From NCBI GenBank assembly GCA_002841765.1, contig PHAV01000009.1, positions 62,001 through 126,000 of the forward strand: 64,000 bases of DNA, read 5' to 3'. The notes below the pieces were generated by a model. That model was not told the DNA's origin, ran no database searches, and was given only the letters and a program-made list of their open reading frames with translations. The position numbers and the translations under genes are program-made. The DNA comes from Deltaproteobacteria bacterium HGW-Deltaproteobacteria-4. GTDB taxonomy: Bacteria; Desulfobacterota; Desulfuromonadia; Desulfuromonadales; UBA2197. Of this stretch, positions 1-8,197 are shown in pieces. Position 1 is the stretch's first letter. Every line of letters starts with the position of its first letter.

Positions 1-360
1 TATATCAATTGCAAAAAAGAGGATATCGGTCTGATCATGAGCCCGGCCGGTCTGCCGGGGCGCGCGATTATCCCCAATTTCCACAAGGTGCGCGAACGCG
101 ACGTGACGCTGGGACAACGCTGCCCCTCTGGCTGTCTGAAAAAGTGCGCCTACAAAGAGACGCGGGAGCGTTTCTGTATTGTTCACGCCCTTGATCGCGC
201 CCAGCGTGGCGATGTCGAGACCGGCCTGGTCTTTTGCGGCACCAATGCCTGGCGCGCCGACCATATCGGTACGGTCGCCGAGATCTTTGCCGAGCTCTTT
301 GATCTCCCCGTCGAGAAGATTGAGGAAAAAGAAGTTTCTGAGGATTGCTGCGCCGGATGA
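1..360 (+). CDS. Nitronate monooxygenase-like flavoprotein, C-terminal part
   Basis: This is the 3' end of a gene cut by the window edge; frame 1 is open from base 1 to the TGA at 358-360 (119 codons seen). The fragment reads SPAGLPGRAI, then CPSGCLKKC, then YCIVHALDRAQRGD and GLVFCGTNAWRAD, an order typical of the C-terminal half of the FMN-dependent nitronate monooxygenase / 2-nitropropane dioxygenase family (FabK-like TIM barrels). The family oxidises alkyl nitronates, and some members are enoyl-ACP reductases. The FMN- and catalytic His-bearing N-terminal part lies outside the window, so the exact activity cannot be judged. Several cysteines (CPSGC, KKC, CCAG) are a feature of the bacterial subgroup. 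Confidence 0.75.
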   Translation, partial: YINCKKEDIGLIMSPAGLPGRAIIPNFHKVRERDVTLGQRCPSGCLKKCAYKETRERFCIVHALDRAQRGDVETGLVFCGTNAWRADHIGTVAEIFAELFDLPVEKIEEKEVSEDCCAG

Positions 361-386
361 AAAAAAGCTGAAAAAGTAATTTATCC

Positions 387-415
387 TTGACAGGCTCAAG
401 TTGTCTACATAGACT
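387..415 (+). promoter_or_regulatory. Sigma-70-type promoter of tRNA-Met
   Basis: TTGACA at 387-392 and TAGACT at 410-415 are separated by 17 bp. The predicted start near 422 is about 9 nt before the tRNA 5' end. There is no other gene between this promoter and the tRNA. Confidence 0.6.
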
Positions 416-430
416 GACCACTCAATTTTT

Positions 431-506
431 GGGCCTATAGCTCAGTTGGTAGAGCCACCGGCTCATAACCGGTTTGTCCCAGGTTCGAGCCCTGGTGGGC
501 CCACCA
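431..506 (+). tRNA. tRNA-Met (anticodon CAT)
   Basis: A complete 76-nt cloverleaf. The acceptor arm GGGCCTA pairs with TGGGCCC (one G-T pair), the D arm is GCTC...GAGC, the anticodon stem ACCGG/CCGGT holds the loop CTCATAA (anticodon CAT), and the T arm contains GGTTCGAGCCC. The 3' ACCA is encoded at 503-506. The family resemblance is to elongator tRNA-Met. A lysidine-modified tRNA-Ile2 also has a CAT anticodon and cannot be excluded from sequence alone. Confidence 0.93.
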
Positions 507-571
507 TCTTTACCCAAGGTAACTCATGAGTCGAACTGTACCGCTGCAGAAGACATATTTAACCTAGTCAT

Positions 572-616
572 AAAAGAGAGTGCAACTGCTACCCGCAAGT
601 TGCACTCTCTCTTTTT
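572..616 (+). terminator. Rho-independent terminator after tRNA-Met
   Basis: A 13-bp stem AGAGAGTGCAACT / AGTTGCACTCTCT with a short loop is followed by CTTTTT (611-616). It ends only 7 nt before the nif3-family start codon, so it must lie in or overlap the leader of that gene. Confidence 0.85.
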
Positions 617-623
617 GGGCAGC

Positions 624-1751
624 ATGAAACGACGAAATCCCGCCCGCATACAAGACCTCATCGGCCTTATTCACACCGACTACCCCCCTTCTCTGGCTGA
701 GGATTGGGACAATGTCGGACTGCAAGTCGGGGATCCAACTGCCCCGCTCGAGCGTGTTCTGATTGCTCTCGACGTCACCGCAGCGACCCTCTCCGAAGCA
801 CAATCACTTAATGTTCAGGCCATTGTCAGCCATCATCCTCTGATTTTCCGTCCCCTGAAAAATATCAGCGCCCTCGACCCGAACAGTCGCCTGTTGATGC
901 AGGCGATTTCTGCCAATCTTGCCATCATCGCTGCTCACACCAATCTTGATTGCGGCGCCGACGGACTCAATGACTGGCTTGCTGCCAAGATCGGAATCCA
1001 GGAGATTCTGCCGCTGCAGGGCGCGACTCTCCCCCTGTATAAACTGGTTGTTTATGTCCCGGTCGGGCATGAAGAGACGGTGGAGAGCGCCCTCTTTGCC
1101 GCCGGCGCCGGGACGATCGGGGCTTACGATCACTGTTCCTTTGCCAGTGTCGGCACCGGACGTTTCCGTCCCGGCGCCACCAGCACCCCTTTTATCGGCA
1201 CTCCGGGGGAAGAAAGTACGCCGGCGGAGATCCGTATCGAGACCATCGTCTCCGCCGAGCGCGTCGCCAAAGTCGTCGATAAAATGCATAAAGTCCACCC
1301 TTATGAAGAGCCGGCTTACGACCTGTTCCTGCTGCAAAACCGCCGTAACGACCTCGGCCTGGGCCGCATCGGCCGGCTGCCGCAAGCGTTGCCGCTGCAC
1401 GATTATGCCCGGCAGATCAGTGCTGCTTTAGGGACAAACTCCCTTCGTCTGGTCGGCGATCCGCAACGGCTGGTCCGGAAAGTGGCGTGTTGCGGCGGCA
1501 GCGGCGCGTCCCTGATCTTTGACGCGCAGCGGCAGGGGGCAGATCTGCTGGTGACCGGAGATATCAAGTACCATGATGCCCGCAATGCCCTTGACCTCGG
1601 CCTTGCTCTGATTGACGCCGGTCACTTTGCCACTGAAGTGTTGATGGTGGCGGGCTTGGCAAAAAAATTACGAGCTGCTGCCCATAGGCGCCAGCTCCCC
1701 GTGGAGTTTATCGAATCTGCATCCGGACAAGATCCGTTTTTATCTATCTAA
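624..1751 (+). CDS. Nif3-family dinuclear metal-binding protein
   Basis: A 375-residue Nif3/YbgI-family protein (YqfO-like three-domain form). The N-terminal half has EDWDNVGLQVGDP, ALDVT, the metal-ligand motif SHHPLIF and AAHTNLD; the C-terminal half has CCGGSG, TGDIKYHDA and DAGHFATE. The middle insert (about residues 130-235, ending VHPYEEPAYDL) is the PII-like domain of longer family members. The family binds two metal ions; 'GTP cyclohydrolase I type 2' is a common but uncertain annotation. The ATG at 624 was chosen because the open frame extends upstream only through the tRNA gene. It has a weak ribosome site and sits just after the tRNA terminator. The zinc-ribbon gene follows 43 bp downstream, as in many Geobacter-like genomes. 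Confidence 0.9.
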   Translation: MKRRNPARIQDLIGLIHTDYPPSLAEDWDNVGLQVGDPTAPLERVLIALDVTAATLSEAQSLNVQAIVSHHPLIFRPLKNISALDPNSRLLMQAISANLAIIAAHTNLDCGADGLNDWLAAKIGIQEILPLQGATLPLYKLVVYVPVGHEETVESALFAAGAGTIGAYDHCSFASVGTGRFRPGATSTPFIGTPGEESTPAEIRIETIVSAERVAKVVDKMHKVHPYEEPAYDLFLLQNRRNDLGLGRIGRLPQALPLHDYARQISAALGTNSLRLVGDPQRLVRKVACCGGSGASLIFDAQRQGADLLVTGDIKYHDARNALDLGLALIDAGHFATEVLMVAGLAKKLRAAAHRRQLPVEFIESASGQDPFLSI

Positions 1752-1794
1752 CCCGTAACCGGGTACGCTACGAACACCAGCCCAGGAGGAAAAT

Positions 1795-2502
1795 GTGCAA
1801 GAAAAATTGATCATTCTCAAAAATCTTCAAGATCTTGATCAGGAATTGAACGATGTCCGCCGGCAACTAGCGGTTCTCGAGAATGAGGCCGGGGAGTTGA
1901 CGGCCGAGCGGGTGCGCGTTGAGGGGATGGTTGCGACCCTTGGCGAAGATCTTGCCACCCTGGAGAGCGAACTGGCGGAACTCGATTGCGCCCTCTCTGT
2001 CGAACAGGACAACGTCGTCAAGGCGGAAGGCCGGCTGCCGGCGATCAAAACGCAGAAAGAGTATGTCGCGGTTCTCAAGGAGATCGATACGGCCAAGAAG
2101 GTCAATAAGGAGATTCAGGACCGGACCAAAAGTAAAAACGAAGAGATCGCTGCCCTTGCTGCCGAGAAGGCGGAGAAGGATGCCGAACTCGCTGCCGTTG
2201 CCGAGCGCACAACAGAGCGGATCTCCCTGATTCAGGCGCAAATCGACGAAATCAAGGCGAATACCAGCGCCCGTGAAGCACAGCGCAAAGAACTTTTCGG
2301 GCAAATCCCGCCATCGCTGGGCAAGCGTTATCAGGTGCTCATCGAGCGGCGGCACGGGGTTGCCGTCGTCCCTGCCCAGAAGGGGGCCTGTACCGGCTGC
2401 AATATGCTGTTGCCGCCGCAGCTCTATAATAATCTCTACACCACCCGGGAGATTCTCAGCTGCCCCTTGTGCAGCCGCCTCCTTTATATCGGCGAAGCTT
2501 GA
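1795..2502 (+). CDS. Coiled-coil protein with C-terminal C4 zinc ribbon (DUF164/CT398 type)
   Basis: A 235-residue protein. Residues 1 to about 170 are a long charged coiled coil with many E/K/L heptads. The C-terminus carries a zinc ribbon with CTGCNM and CPLCSR pairs, the layout of the zf-RING_7 / CT398-like family often encoded next to nif3 homologues, as here. The biochemical role is not established; nucleic-acid or secretion-related functions have been proposed for relatives. The start is a GTG at 1795 behind AGGAGG (1784-1789); the ATG at 1793 is in another frame. Confidence 0.88.
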   Translation: MQEKLIILKNLQDLDQELNDVRRQLAVLENEAGELTAERVRVEGMVATLGEDLATLESELAELDCALSVEQDNVVKAEGRLPAIKTQKEYVAVLKEIDTAKKVNKEIQDRTKSKNEEIAALAAEKAEKDAELAAVAERTTERISLIQAQIDEIKANTSAREAQRKELFGQIPPSLGKRYQVLIERRHGVAVVPAQKGACTGCNMLLPPQLYNNLYTTREILSCPLCSRLLYIGEA

Positions 2503-2519
2503 GTGTTTTTTTATAAAAA

Positions 2520-2915
2520 GATGGCTGGAGAAGGACAGACGATCGCCGGTTCCGTAAGGGACGGGAGGAAAGTCCGGGCTCCACAGGGCAGGATGGTCCT
2601 TAACGGGGACCGGGGGCGACCCCAGGGAAAGTGCCACAGAGAGAAGACCGCCCGCTCGATTTCGATCTGCGGGTAAGGGTGAAAGGGTGAGGTAAGAGCT
2701 CACCAGTTTCGGCGGTGACGTCGAAAGCTCGGTAAACCCCATCCGGAGCAAGACCAAATAGGGGAGCGTTTGAGGACGGCCCGTCCGAAGCTCCCGGGTA
2801 CGGTTGCTTGAGGCTGTCGGCAACGACAGTCCTAGAGGAATGATCGTCACTGCGTTGCGGGTAACGGCATCACAGAACAGAACCCGGCTTACGGCCTTCT
2901 CCGGCCATCTTTTTT
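2520..2915 (+). ncRNA. rnpB: RNase P RNA (bacterial class A)
   Basis: The catalytic RNA of RNase P, which removes tRNA 5' leaders. The 5' end GATGGCTGGAGAAGGAC pairs with GCCTTCTCCGGCCATC at the 3' end (P1). Core signatures are GAGGAAAGTCCGGGCTCC near the 5' side, GGGAAAGTGCCACAGA, GGTGAAAGGGTGAGGTAAGAG, GTAAACCCCATCCGGAGCAAGACCAAATAGG, and ACAGAACCCGGCTTACGGCC near the 3' end, which are the invariant type A elements. P1 runs into TTTTTT at 2910-2915, which can act as the terminator. Confidence 0.96.
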
Positions 2916-2942
2916 AACGTGTCTGCGCGGCACGGTACGGTT

Positions 2943-3503
2943 ATGGATTGTCAGAACATGAATCAAGCTGTTGCCAGCCCTGAACAGCGCTGGAGTCAGA
3001 TTATTGACTCCCTGCGCAGTGAAGTCGCCATCCTTGACGAGAGCGAGAGAGCATGGATCTCTGCCCGTCTGGCGGCGATCGCCTTGCTCCAGGAAGAGTT
3101 GCACGATTGTGTACGGGGGTGTGGCAGCGAAGCCCTGTGCGCCTGCTGCCCGGAGCATTGCTGCGGTCAGGGAAAGAATCATCCCGGCCTGGCGAATATC
3201 CTCTTCTACCTTTTGGCCGGAGAGGAGCTCCCTGCGGATTTCAGCGCGCCCTGCCCGCAGCTCGGACCGGCCGGCTGTCTCTTCCCGCCGGCGCGGCGGC
3301 CCTTTAATTGCATAACCTTCAATTGTGAGCAGGTAGAAGAGAAGTTGCCCGCAGCACAGCGGCAACGCCTGGCGACGCTGGAAACGGCGCTGCGGGCCCT
3401 TTACGAAAGTTTTGCGAGCCGCTATGCCGGGGCGGGTCCGCAGGGGCTGCTGATTCGTGCCGAGACCCTCGGTGCGGCCCCCTTTCTCCGGCGCTGCGAT
3501 TAA
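2943..3503 (+). CDS. Cysteine-cluster protein (putative metal-chelating)
   Basis: A 186-residue protein with an unusual cysteine run: CVRGCGS, CACCPEHCCG, then CPQLGPAGCLF, RRPFNC and FNC. The order C..C..CC..CP.LG..GC..RP..C resembles the YkgJ-type putative zinc/iron-chelating cysteine cluster, but spacing differs, so the assignment is by analogy only. No substrate can be named. Start choice is uncertain: ATG at 2943 and 2958 and a GTG at 2919 are in frame, and none has a strong Shine-Dalgarno site. It lies between rnpB and the LOG-family gene, 20 bp ahead of the latter, probably co-transcribed. Confidence 0.7.
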   Translation: MDCQNMNQAVASPEQRWSQIIDSLRSEVAILDESERAWISARLAAIALLQEELHDCVRGCGSEALCACCPEHCCGQGKNHPGLANILFYLLAGEELPADFSAPCPQLGPAGCLFPPARRPFNCITFNCEQVEEKLPAAQRQRLATLETALRALYESFASRYAGAGPQGLLIRAETLGAAPFLRRCD

Positions 3504-3523
3504 ATCCACACCAAGGAGAGCTG

Positions 3524-4570
3524 ATGGACATCCATTTTGATCGGAGTAATGGTGTTATCGATGAACAGATCGATGCGCTGATCGCCCAGGTTGGACTTGC
3601 CGGCACGCAAGCGCAGTCGAGTCGGATGGTGCGCGAGATGATCCTTTCGGCGTTAAAGGCGGGACAGGAGATCGCCTACCCCGCCGATCTCAAACTGATG
3701 CGCACGACGATGAAAGAGATGCGCTTTACCGCAAAAGTCTTCGGTCCGCACCGCAGCCGCCGCAAGGTGACGATCTTCGGTTCGGCGCGCACCGAGAGGA
3801 CGGATCCGATCTACCAGAAATGTCTCGATTTTTCCCGCCTGCTCGCCGAGCGCAACTACATGGTGATTACCGGTGGCGGCGGTGGAATCATGCAAGCGGG
3901 GAATGAGGGAGCCGGGGCGGAAAATTCCTTTGCCATCAATATTTCTCTCCCCTTCGAACAAAGCACCAATCCGGTCATGGTCAACAGTCCGAATGTGATC
4001 ACCTATAAATATTTCTTTAATCGTAAAGTCGCTTTTCTCAAAGAGGCGGATGCCGTCGCCCTCTTTCCCGGCGGTTTTGGCACCCTTGATGAAGCGATGG
4101 AGACCCTGACCCTGATTCAGACCGGCAAAAACCCGCCGATCCCTTTGGTTCTGGTCGATGATGATCATGGCGGCTACTGGGAGAACCTCTTCAGCTTCAT
4201 GCGTAACACCCTGCTCAAACGCGGTCTGATCTCCGGTGAAGATTTTGGTCTCTTTACCCTGACCCGCAGCCCAGAGGAAGCGGTGCAGGTCATTGATGAT
4301 TTTTATCGGGTCTACCACTCCAGTCGTTACATTGGCGAAGATCTGGTTATCCGCACGACCAAAGAGCTGTCCGCACAGGAAGTCGATATTCTTCAGAGCG
4401 AATTCAGCGAGATTCTGTCGCCCGGTCAGCGCATCCGCACCTCGTCCGTGGCTCTGGCAAAAGAGAGCGATCAGCCCGATCTTCTCCTCATTCCGCGCTT
4501 GATCGTCCCCTTTAATCATCGCAATTTCGGACTGTTGATTGCCTTTATCCGCCGCATCAACTCCTTTTGA
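3524..4570 (+). CDS. LOG-family protein (putative nucleotide phosphoribohydrolase)
   Basis: A 348-residue protein with the LOG/'lysine decarboxylase-like' Rossmann domain at about residues 80-270. It shows VTIFGSAR, ITGGGGGIMQAGNEGA and the signature FPGGFGTLDEAMETLT. In LOG enzymes the PGGxGTxxE motif binds and hydrolyses cytokinin riboside monophosphates; many bacterial homologues act on AMP-like nucleotides. An N-terminal helical region of about 75 residues and a C-terminal extension of about 75 residues are longer than in the plant LOG type. It follows the cysteine-cluster gene by 20 bp and has a GGAG ribosome site before ATG. Confidence 0.85.
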   Translation: MDIHFDRSNGVIDEQIDALIAQVGLAGTQAQSSRMVREMILSALKAGQEIAYPADLKLMRTTMKEMRFTAKVFGPHRSRRKVTIFGSARTERTDPIYQKCLDFSRLLAERNYMVITGGGGGIMQAGNEGAGAENSFAINISLPFEQSTNPVMVNSPNVITYKYFFNRKVAFLKEADAVALFPGGFGTLDEAMETLTLIQTGKNPPIPLVLVDDDHGGYWENLFSFMRNTLLKRGLISGEDFGLFTLTRSPEEAVQVIDDFYRVYHSSRYIGEDLVIRTTKELSAQEVDILQSEFSEILSPGQRIRTSSVALAKESDQPDLLLIPRLIVPFNHRNFGLLIAFIRRINSF

Positions 4571-4670
4571 GTTGAAGAAATTTGCTCCTTTCCATCCAGA
4601 AAAATTGTCCTGCGCCGCTGAACATGCTAATGATTCAAGGGCTGATCAGCGCTATTCTCGAGGTTAGAGC

Positions 4671-7316
4671 ATGAATGGAATTGCCAACCGCACCATCCGG
4701 CGTTGTGACTACCTCCCCCCGAACTATCGGGTTGAGAGCGTTGAGCTGACCTTTACCCTCGGCGAGGAAACGACTCTGGTGGTGTCGCGTCTGCGGCTGC
4801 AGCGCACCCCGCAGGCGACTGCCACAGCGCTGACCCTGCTCGGCCGCAATCTCGAACTTTTGGCTCTGCGCCGCGATGGCAGCAATCTGGATCCGGCCGC
4901 TTATCAGCGCGATGCGGAGACTCTGGTGATTCACGACTGTCCGGCCGCCTTCACCCTGGAGATCGAGACAGCAATCCATCCGCAAGCCAATACCGCCCTT
5001 GAAGGTCTTTATCTGTCGAGCGGCCGCTTCTGTACCCAGTGCGAAGCCGAAGGCTTCCGCCGCATCACCTACTTCCCTGATCGTCCCGACATCCTGTCCC
5101 GCTATTCTGTGACCCTCATTGCCGACCGTCAGCGCTATCCCGTCCTGCTCAGTAACGGCAATCTTCTGGAGAGCGGCGAACTCAGCGACGGACAGCACTT
5201 TGCCCGCTGGGTCGATCCCTTTCCCAAGCCTTCTTATCTCTTCGCTCTCGTCGCCGGCGACCTGGCCGCCCTGGTCGACACCTTTGTCACCCGGAGTGGA
5301 CGGAGTGTCGATCTGCGCATCTATGCCGAAGCCGCCAACATCGACAAATGTGCGCATGCCATGGCCAGCCTCAAGGAGGCGATGCGCTGGGATGAAGAGG
5401 TCTACGGCCTCGAATACGACCTCGATATCTACATGATCGTTGCGGTCGGTGATTTCAACATGGGGGCGATGGAGAATAAAGGACTCAATATCTTCAACGC
5501 CCGCTACGTCCTCGCCTGTCCGGAGACCGCCACCGATGCCGATTACCAGTCGATTCGCGAGGTCATCGGCCACGAATATTTTCACAACTGGACCGGCAAC
5601 CGCGTTACCTGCCGCGACTGGTTTCAACTCTCCCTCAAGGAAGGGCTCACCGTCTTCCGCGACCAGAACTTCTCGGCGGATCTCGGTTCGCGGGCGGTGA
5701 AGCGGATTCAGGATGTCCGCACCCTGCGCGCTTCCCAGTTCCTTGAAGACGGCGGACCGATGGCGCATCCGGTGCGCCCGGAGTCGTACGAAGAGATCAA
5801 CAATTTTTACACGGCGACGGTCTACAACAAGGGGGCGGAAGTGATCGGCATGTACCGCACCCTCCTCGGCGCGGAGCTTTTTCACGCCGGCGTCACCCTG
5901 TATCTTTCCCGCCACGATGGTGAAGCGGCGACAATCGACGATTTTCTCCGGGCCATGGAGGAGGTTTCGGGCCGCGATCTCCAGCAGTTCAGCCGCTGGT
6001 ACACTCAGGCCGGTACGCCGCTGGTCGCGGTGACGCGTCTCTATGATTCGCAGCGCTACCGCTTGACCCTGACCTTCCGCCAAAGCCTGGCGTCGACCCC
6101 CGGTCAACCCGAAAAAGAGCTGCTCCATCTCCCCATCACCATCGGTCTGATCGGTCCGCAGGGGGAGGAACTTCCGGTGTGCTGTGACGGTGAAGAACTG
6201 CGGCCGGCCGGAAGCCGCGTCATCGAGCTGCAAACGGCGGAAGCGGTGCTGGAACTTGTCGATGTGCCGCCCGGAACCCTTCCTTCTCTGCTGCGCGGTT
6301 TCTCGGCACCGGTGCGGCTGCACGATGATCTCGATGAAAGTGAGCGCGCTTTTCTCCTGGCGCACGACAGCGACAGCTTCTGCCGCTGGGAAGCCGGACA
6401 GCAACTCTTCACGGATCTGCTGTTGCGCCATGCCGCGGAAAGCGATCCATCCTTGCGGGTTCTGCCCCAGACCCACGCGGTCGCTTATCAGCGTCTCCTC
6501 CTCGACCATCATGGCGATCCGGCGCTACGCGCTTTAGCCCTGACCTTACCGACGGTCACCACCCTTCTTGACCTGCAGCTCCCGGCGGAGCCCCTGGCTC
6601 TGCACGATGCCCGGCAAGGCTTGCGGATTGCCCTGGCCGAACCGTTGATTGCCGAATTGTGGTGTCTCTATGAAGGATTACAGGAGTGTTCCCCTTATAC
6701 GCCGGACGGAGCGGCTGTCGGGCGGCGGAGTCTGAAGAATACCGCTCTTGCCATGCTCGCCCGCTGCGATCGCCAGGGGGCAGCCCAGGCTTGTCACCAG
6801 CAGTTTTTGGCGGCCGGAAACATGACCGACCGTCTCGCGGCCCTGGCGATCCTTGTCGATGAAGATCTGCCCGGCCACGATGACGCCCTGGCGGAGTTTC
6901 ACCAACGCTGGCAGCATGATCCCCTGGTTCTCGACAAATGGTTTACTTTGCAGGCGCTGGCGGGCAGCGAAGAGGTCTTCAGTGATCTTCTGCGCCTGCG
7001 CGCCCATCCGGATTTCACTTTGCGCAACCCCAACCGGGTGCGTTCCCTGCTCGGTGCTTTTGCTCACAGCAACCCCGGCCGTTTTCATCGCAGCGACGGG
7101 CAGGGCTATGAGTTTATCGCCGGCGAAGTCCTAGCTCTTGACCGTTTGAATCCACAGATTGCCACGCGCCTGGCGAGCTCTCTGAGCCGCTGGCGGACCC
7201 TCGCTGAACCGTATGGCAGCGCCATGCATCAATCTTTGCAAAGCCTGGCCCGGGCGGGGACGCTGTCCCGTGATCTTGGCGAACTGGTGAGCAAGAGTCT
7301 TCGGGAGGAGTTATGA
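4671..7316 (+). CDS. pepN: Aminopeptidase N (M1 family)
   Basis: An 881-residue zinc aminopeptidase of the PepN (gamma/deltaproteobacterial) subfamily, near the usual 870 residues. The exopeptidase motif MGAMENKGLNIFN is followed by the zinc motif HEYFHNW with the downstream Glu in KEGLTVFRDQ. The C-terminal half is the Ig-like plus helical-repeat part typical of PepN. No signal peptide, so cytoplasmic; it removes N-terminal residues from peptides during protein turnover. The TGA overlaps the next gene's ATG by 4 bp (ATGA), indicating translational coupling with the epimerase and cyclase genes downstream. Confidence 0.96.
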   Translation: MNGIANRTIRRCDYLPPNYRVESVELTFTLGEETTLVVSRLRLQRTPQATATALTLLGRNLELLALRRDGSNLDPAAYQRDAETLVIHDCPAAFTLEIETAIHPQANTALEGLYLSSGRFCTQCEAEGFRRITYFPDRPDILSRYSVTLIADRQRYPVLLSNGNLLESGELSDGQHFARWVDPFPKPSYLFALVAGDLAALVDTFVTRSGRSVDLRIYAEAANIDKCAHAMASLKEAMRWDEEVYGLEYDLDIYMIVAVGDFNMGAMENKGLNIFNARYVLACPETATDADYQSIREVIGHEYFHNWTGNRVTCRDWFQLSLKEGLTVFRDQNFSADLGSRAVKRIQDVRTLRASQFLEDGGPMAHPVRPESYEEINNFYTATVYNKGAEVIGMYRTLLGAELFHAGVTLYLSRHDGEAATIDDFLRAMEEVSGRDLQQFSRWYTQAGTPLVAVTRLYDSQRYRLTLTFRQSLASTPGQPEKELLHLPITIGLIGPQGEELPVCCDGEELRPAGSRVIELQTAEAVLELVDVPPGTLPSLLRGFSAPVRLHDDLDESERAFLLAHDSDSFCRWEAGQQLFTDLLLRHAAESDPSLRVLPQTHAVAYQRLLLDHHGDPALRALALTLPTVTTLLDLQLPAEPLALHDARQGLRIALAEPLIAELWCLYEGLQECSPYTPDGAAVGRRSLKNTALAMLARCDRQGAAQACHQQFLAAGNMTDRLAALAILVDEDLPGHDDALAEFHQRWQHDPLVLDKWFTLQALAGSEEVFSDLLRLRAHPDFTLRNPNRVRSLLGAFAHSNPGRFHRSDGQGYEFIAGEVLALDRLNPQIATRLASSLSRWRTLAEPYGSAMHQSLQSLARAGTLSRDLGELVSKSLREEL

Positions 7317-8197
7317 GTACGGCGTTGTTGATTGTCGGCTACGGGGATATCGGCCAGCGCGTTGCTGCCCTCGCGCTGGCAGCGGGGCGGACGGTTTCAG
7401 TTCTGGTGCGTTCCAGCGAGAAAGCCGCGGCACTGCGGGCCGACGGAATTGCCGCCGTCTTAGGTGATCTGGACGACACCGCCGCTCCGGTCCGGGAGCT
7501 GCATCCTGCCGGGACAACGGTTCTCTACACTGTCCCGCCGCCGGGAGGTGGTGAGTACGATGTCCGTCTGCGTGTCCTGCTCGCTTCCATCGAGCCGGGA
7601 CAGGAGCCGGAAAAAATTGTTTATCTCAGCACCACCGGTGTCTACGGCGATCAGCAGGGGGCGCTGGTCACTGAAGAGACGCCGACCAAAGCCACCACCA
7701 GCCGTGCCCGGCGCCGGCTTGATGCCGAAAGTCTCCTCCTTTCCTGGGGCCGCAATCGGGGTGTGAAGATCGTCACCCTTCGGGTTTCCGGGATTTACGG
7801 CGCTAATCGTTTGCCGCTCAATCGTCTCCGGGAGGGGGCACCGGTGCTGCGCAGCGAAGAGTCCCCCTTTAGTAACCGCATTCACGCCGACGATCTTTCC
7901 CGTCTTTGCCTCGTGGCTGCCGATCAGGGGGAAGATGGCGAGATTATCAACATCTGCGACGGCGAGACCTCGACCATGACGGACTATTTCAACGCCGTTG
8001 CCGATGCTTTTTCCCTCCCCCGGCCGCCGCAGGTGACGATGGCGCAAGCCAAAGAGTGTATGCCCCCCTTGCTCCTGTCCTACTTTAGTGAATCGCGCCG
8101 TCTCGATAACCGTCGTATGCGCGAGCGTCTCGGGGGGGAGCTCCTTTATCCTGATCTTGCCAGCGGCCTTGCTGCCTGTAAAAAGGATCTCGTATGA
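7313..8197 (+). CDS. NAD(P)-dependent epimerase/dehydratase-like SDR (YeeZ type)
   Basis: A 294-residue extended short-chain dehydrogenase-like protein. The N-terminus LLIVGYGDIGQRVA is the dinucleotide-binding Rossmann turn. LSTTGVYGD and RVSGIYG are the strand segments that frame the active site in SDR epimerases, but the canonical YxxxK is not clear, as in the YeeZ subgroup. Substrate unknown. It overlaps pepN by 4 bp upstream and the GGDEF gene by 4 bp downstream, so the three genes form one coupled operon. Confidence 0.8.
   Translation: MSTALLIVGYGDIGQRVAALALAAGRTVSVLVRSSEKAAALRADGIAAVLGDLDDTAAPVRELHPAGTTVLYTVPPPGGGEYDVRLRVLLASIEPGQEPEKIVYLSTTGVYGDQQGALVTEETPTKATTSRARRRLDAESLLLSWGRNRGVKIVTLRVSGIYGANRLPLNRLREGAPVLRSEESPFSNRIHADDLSRLCLVAADQGEDGEIINICDGETSTMTDYFNAVADAFSLPRPPQVTMAQAKECMPPLLLSYFSESRRLDNRRMRERLGGELLYPDLASGLAACKKDLV

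Noticed and set aside
474-623. A longer Nif3 start at 474
   Set aside because: The frame runs through the tRNA-Met 3' half and its terminator, so this part cannot be coding.
4635-6512. 625-residue open frame opposite pepN (and similar long antisense frames at 41537-43519, 11786-12625, 29083-29832)
   Set aside because: Antisense shadows of strongly coding GC-rich genes; translations have no motif, and the sense strand has clear families.
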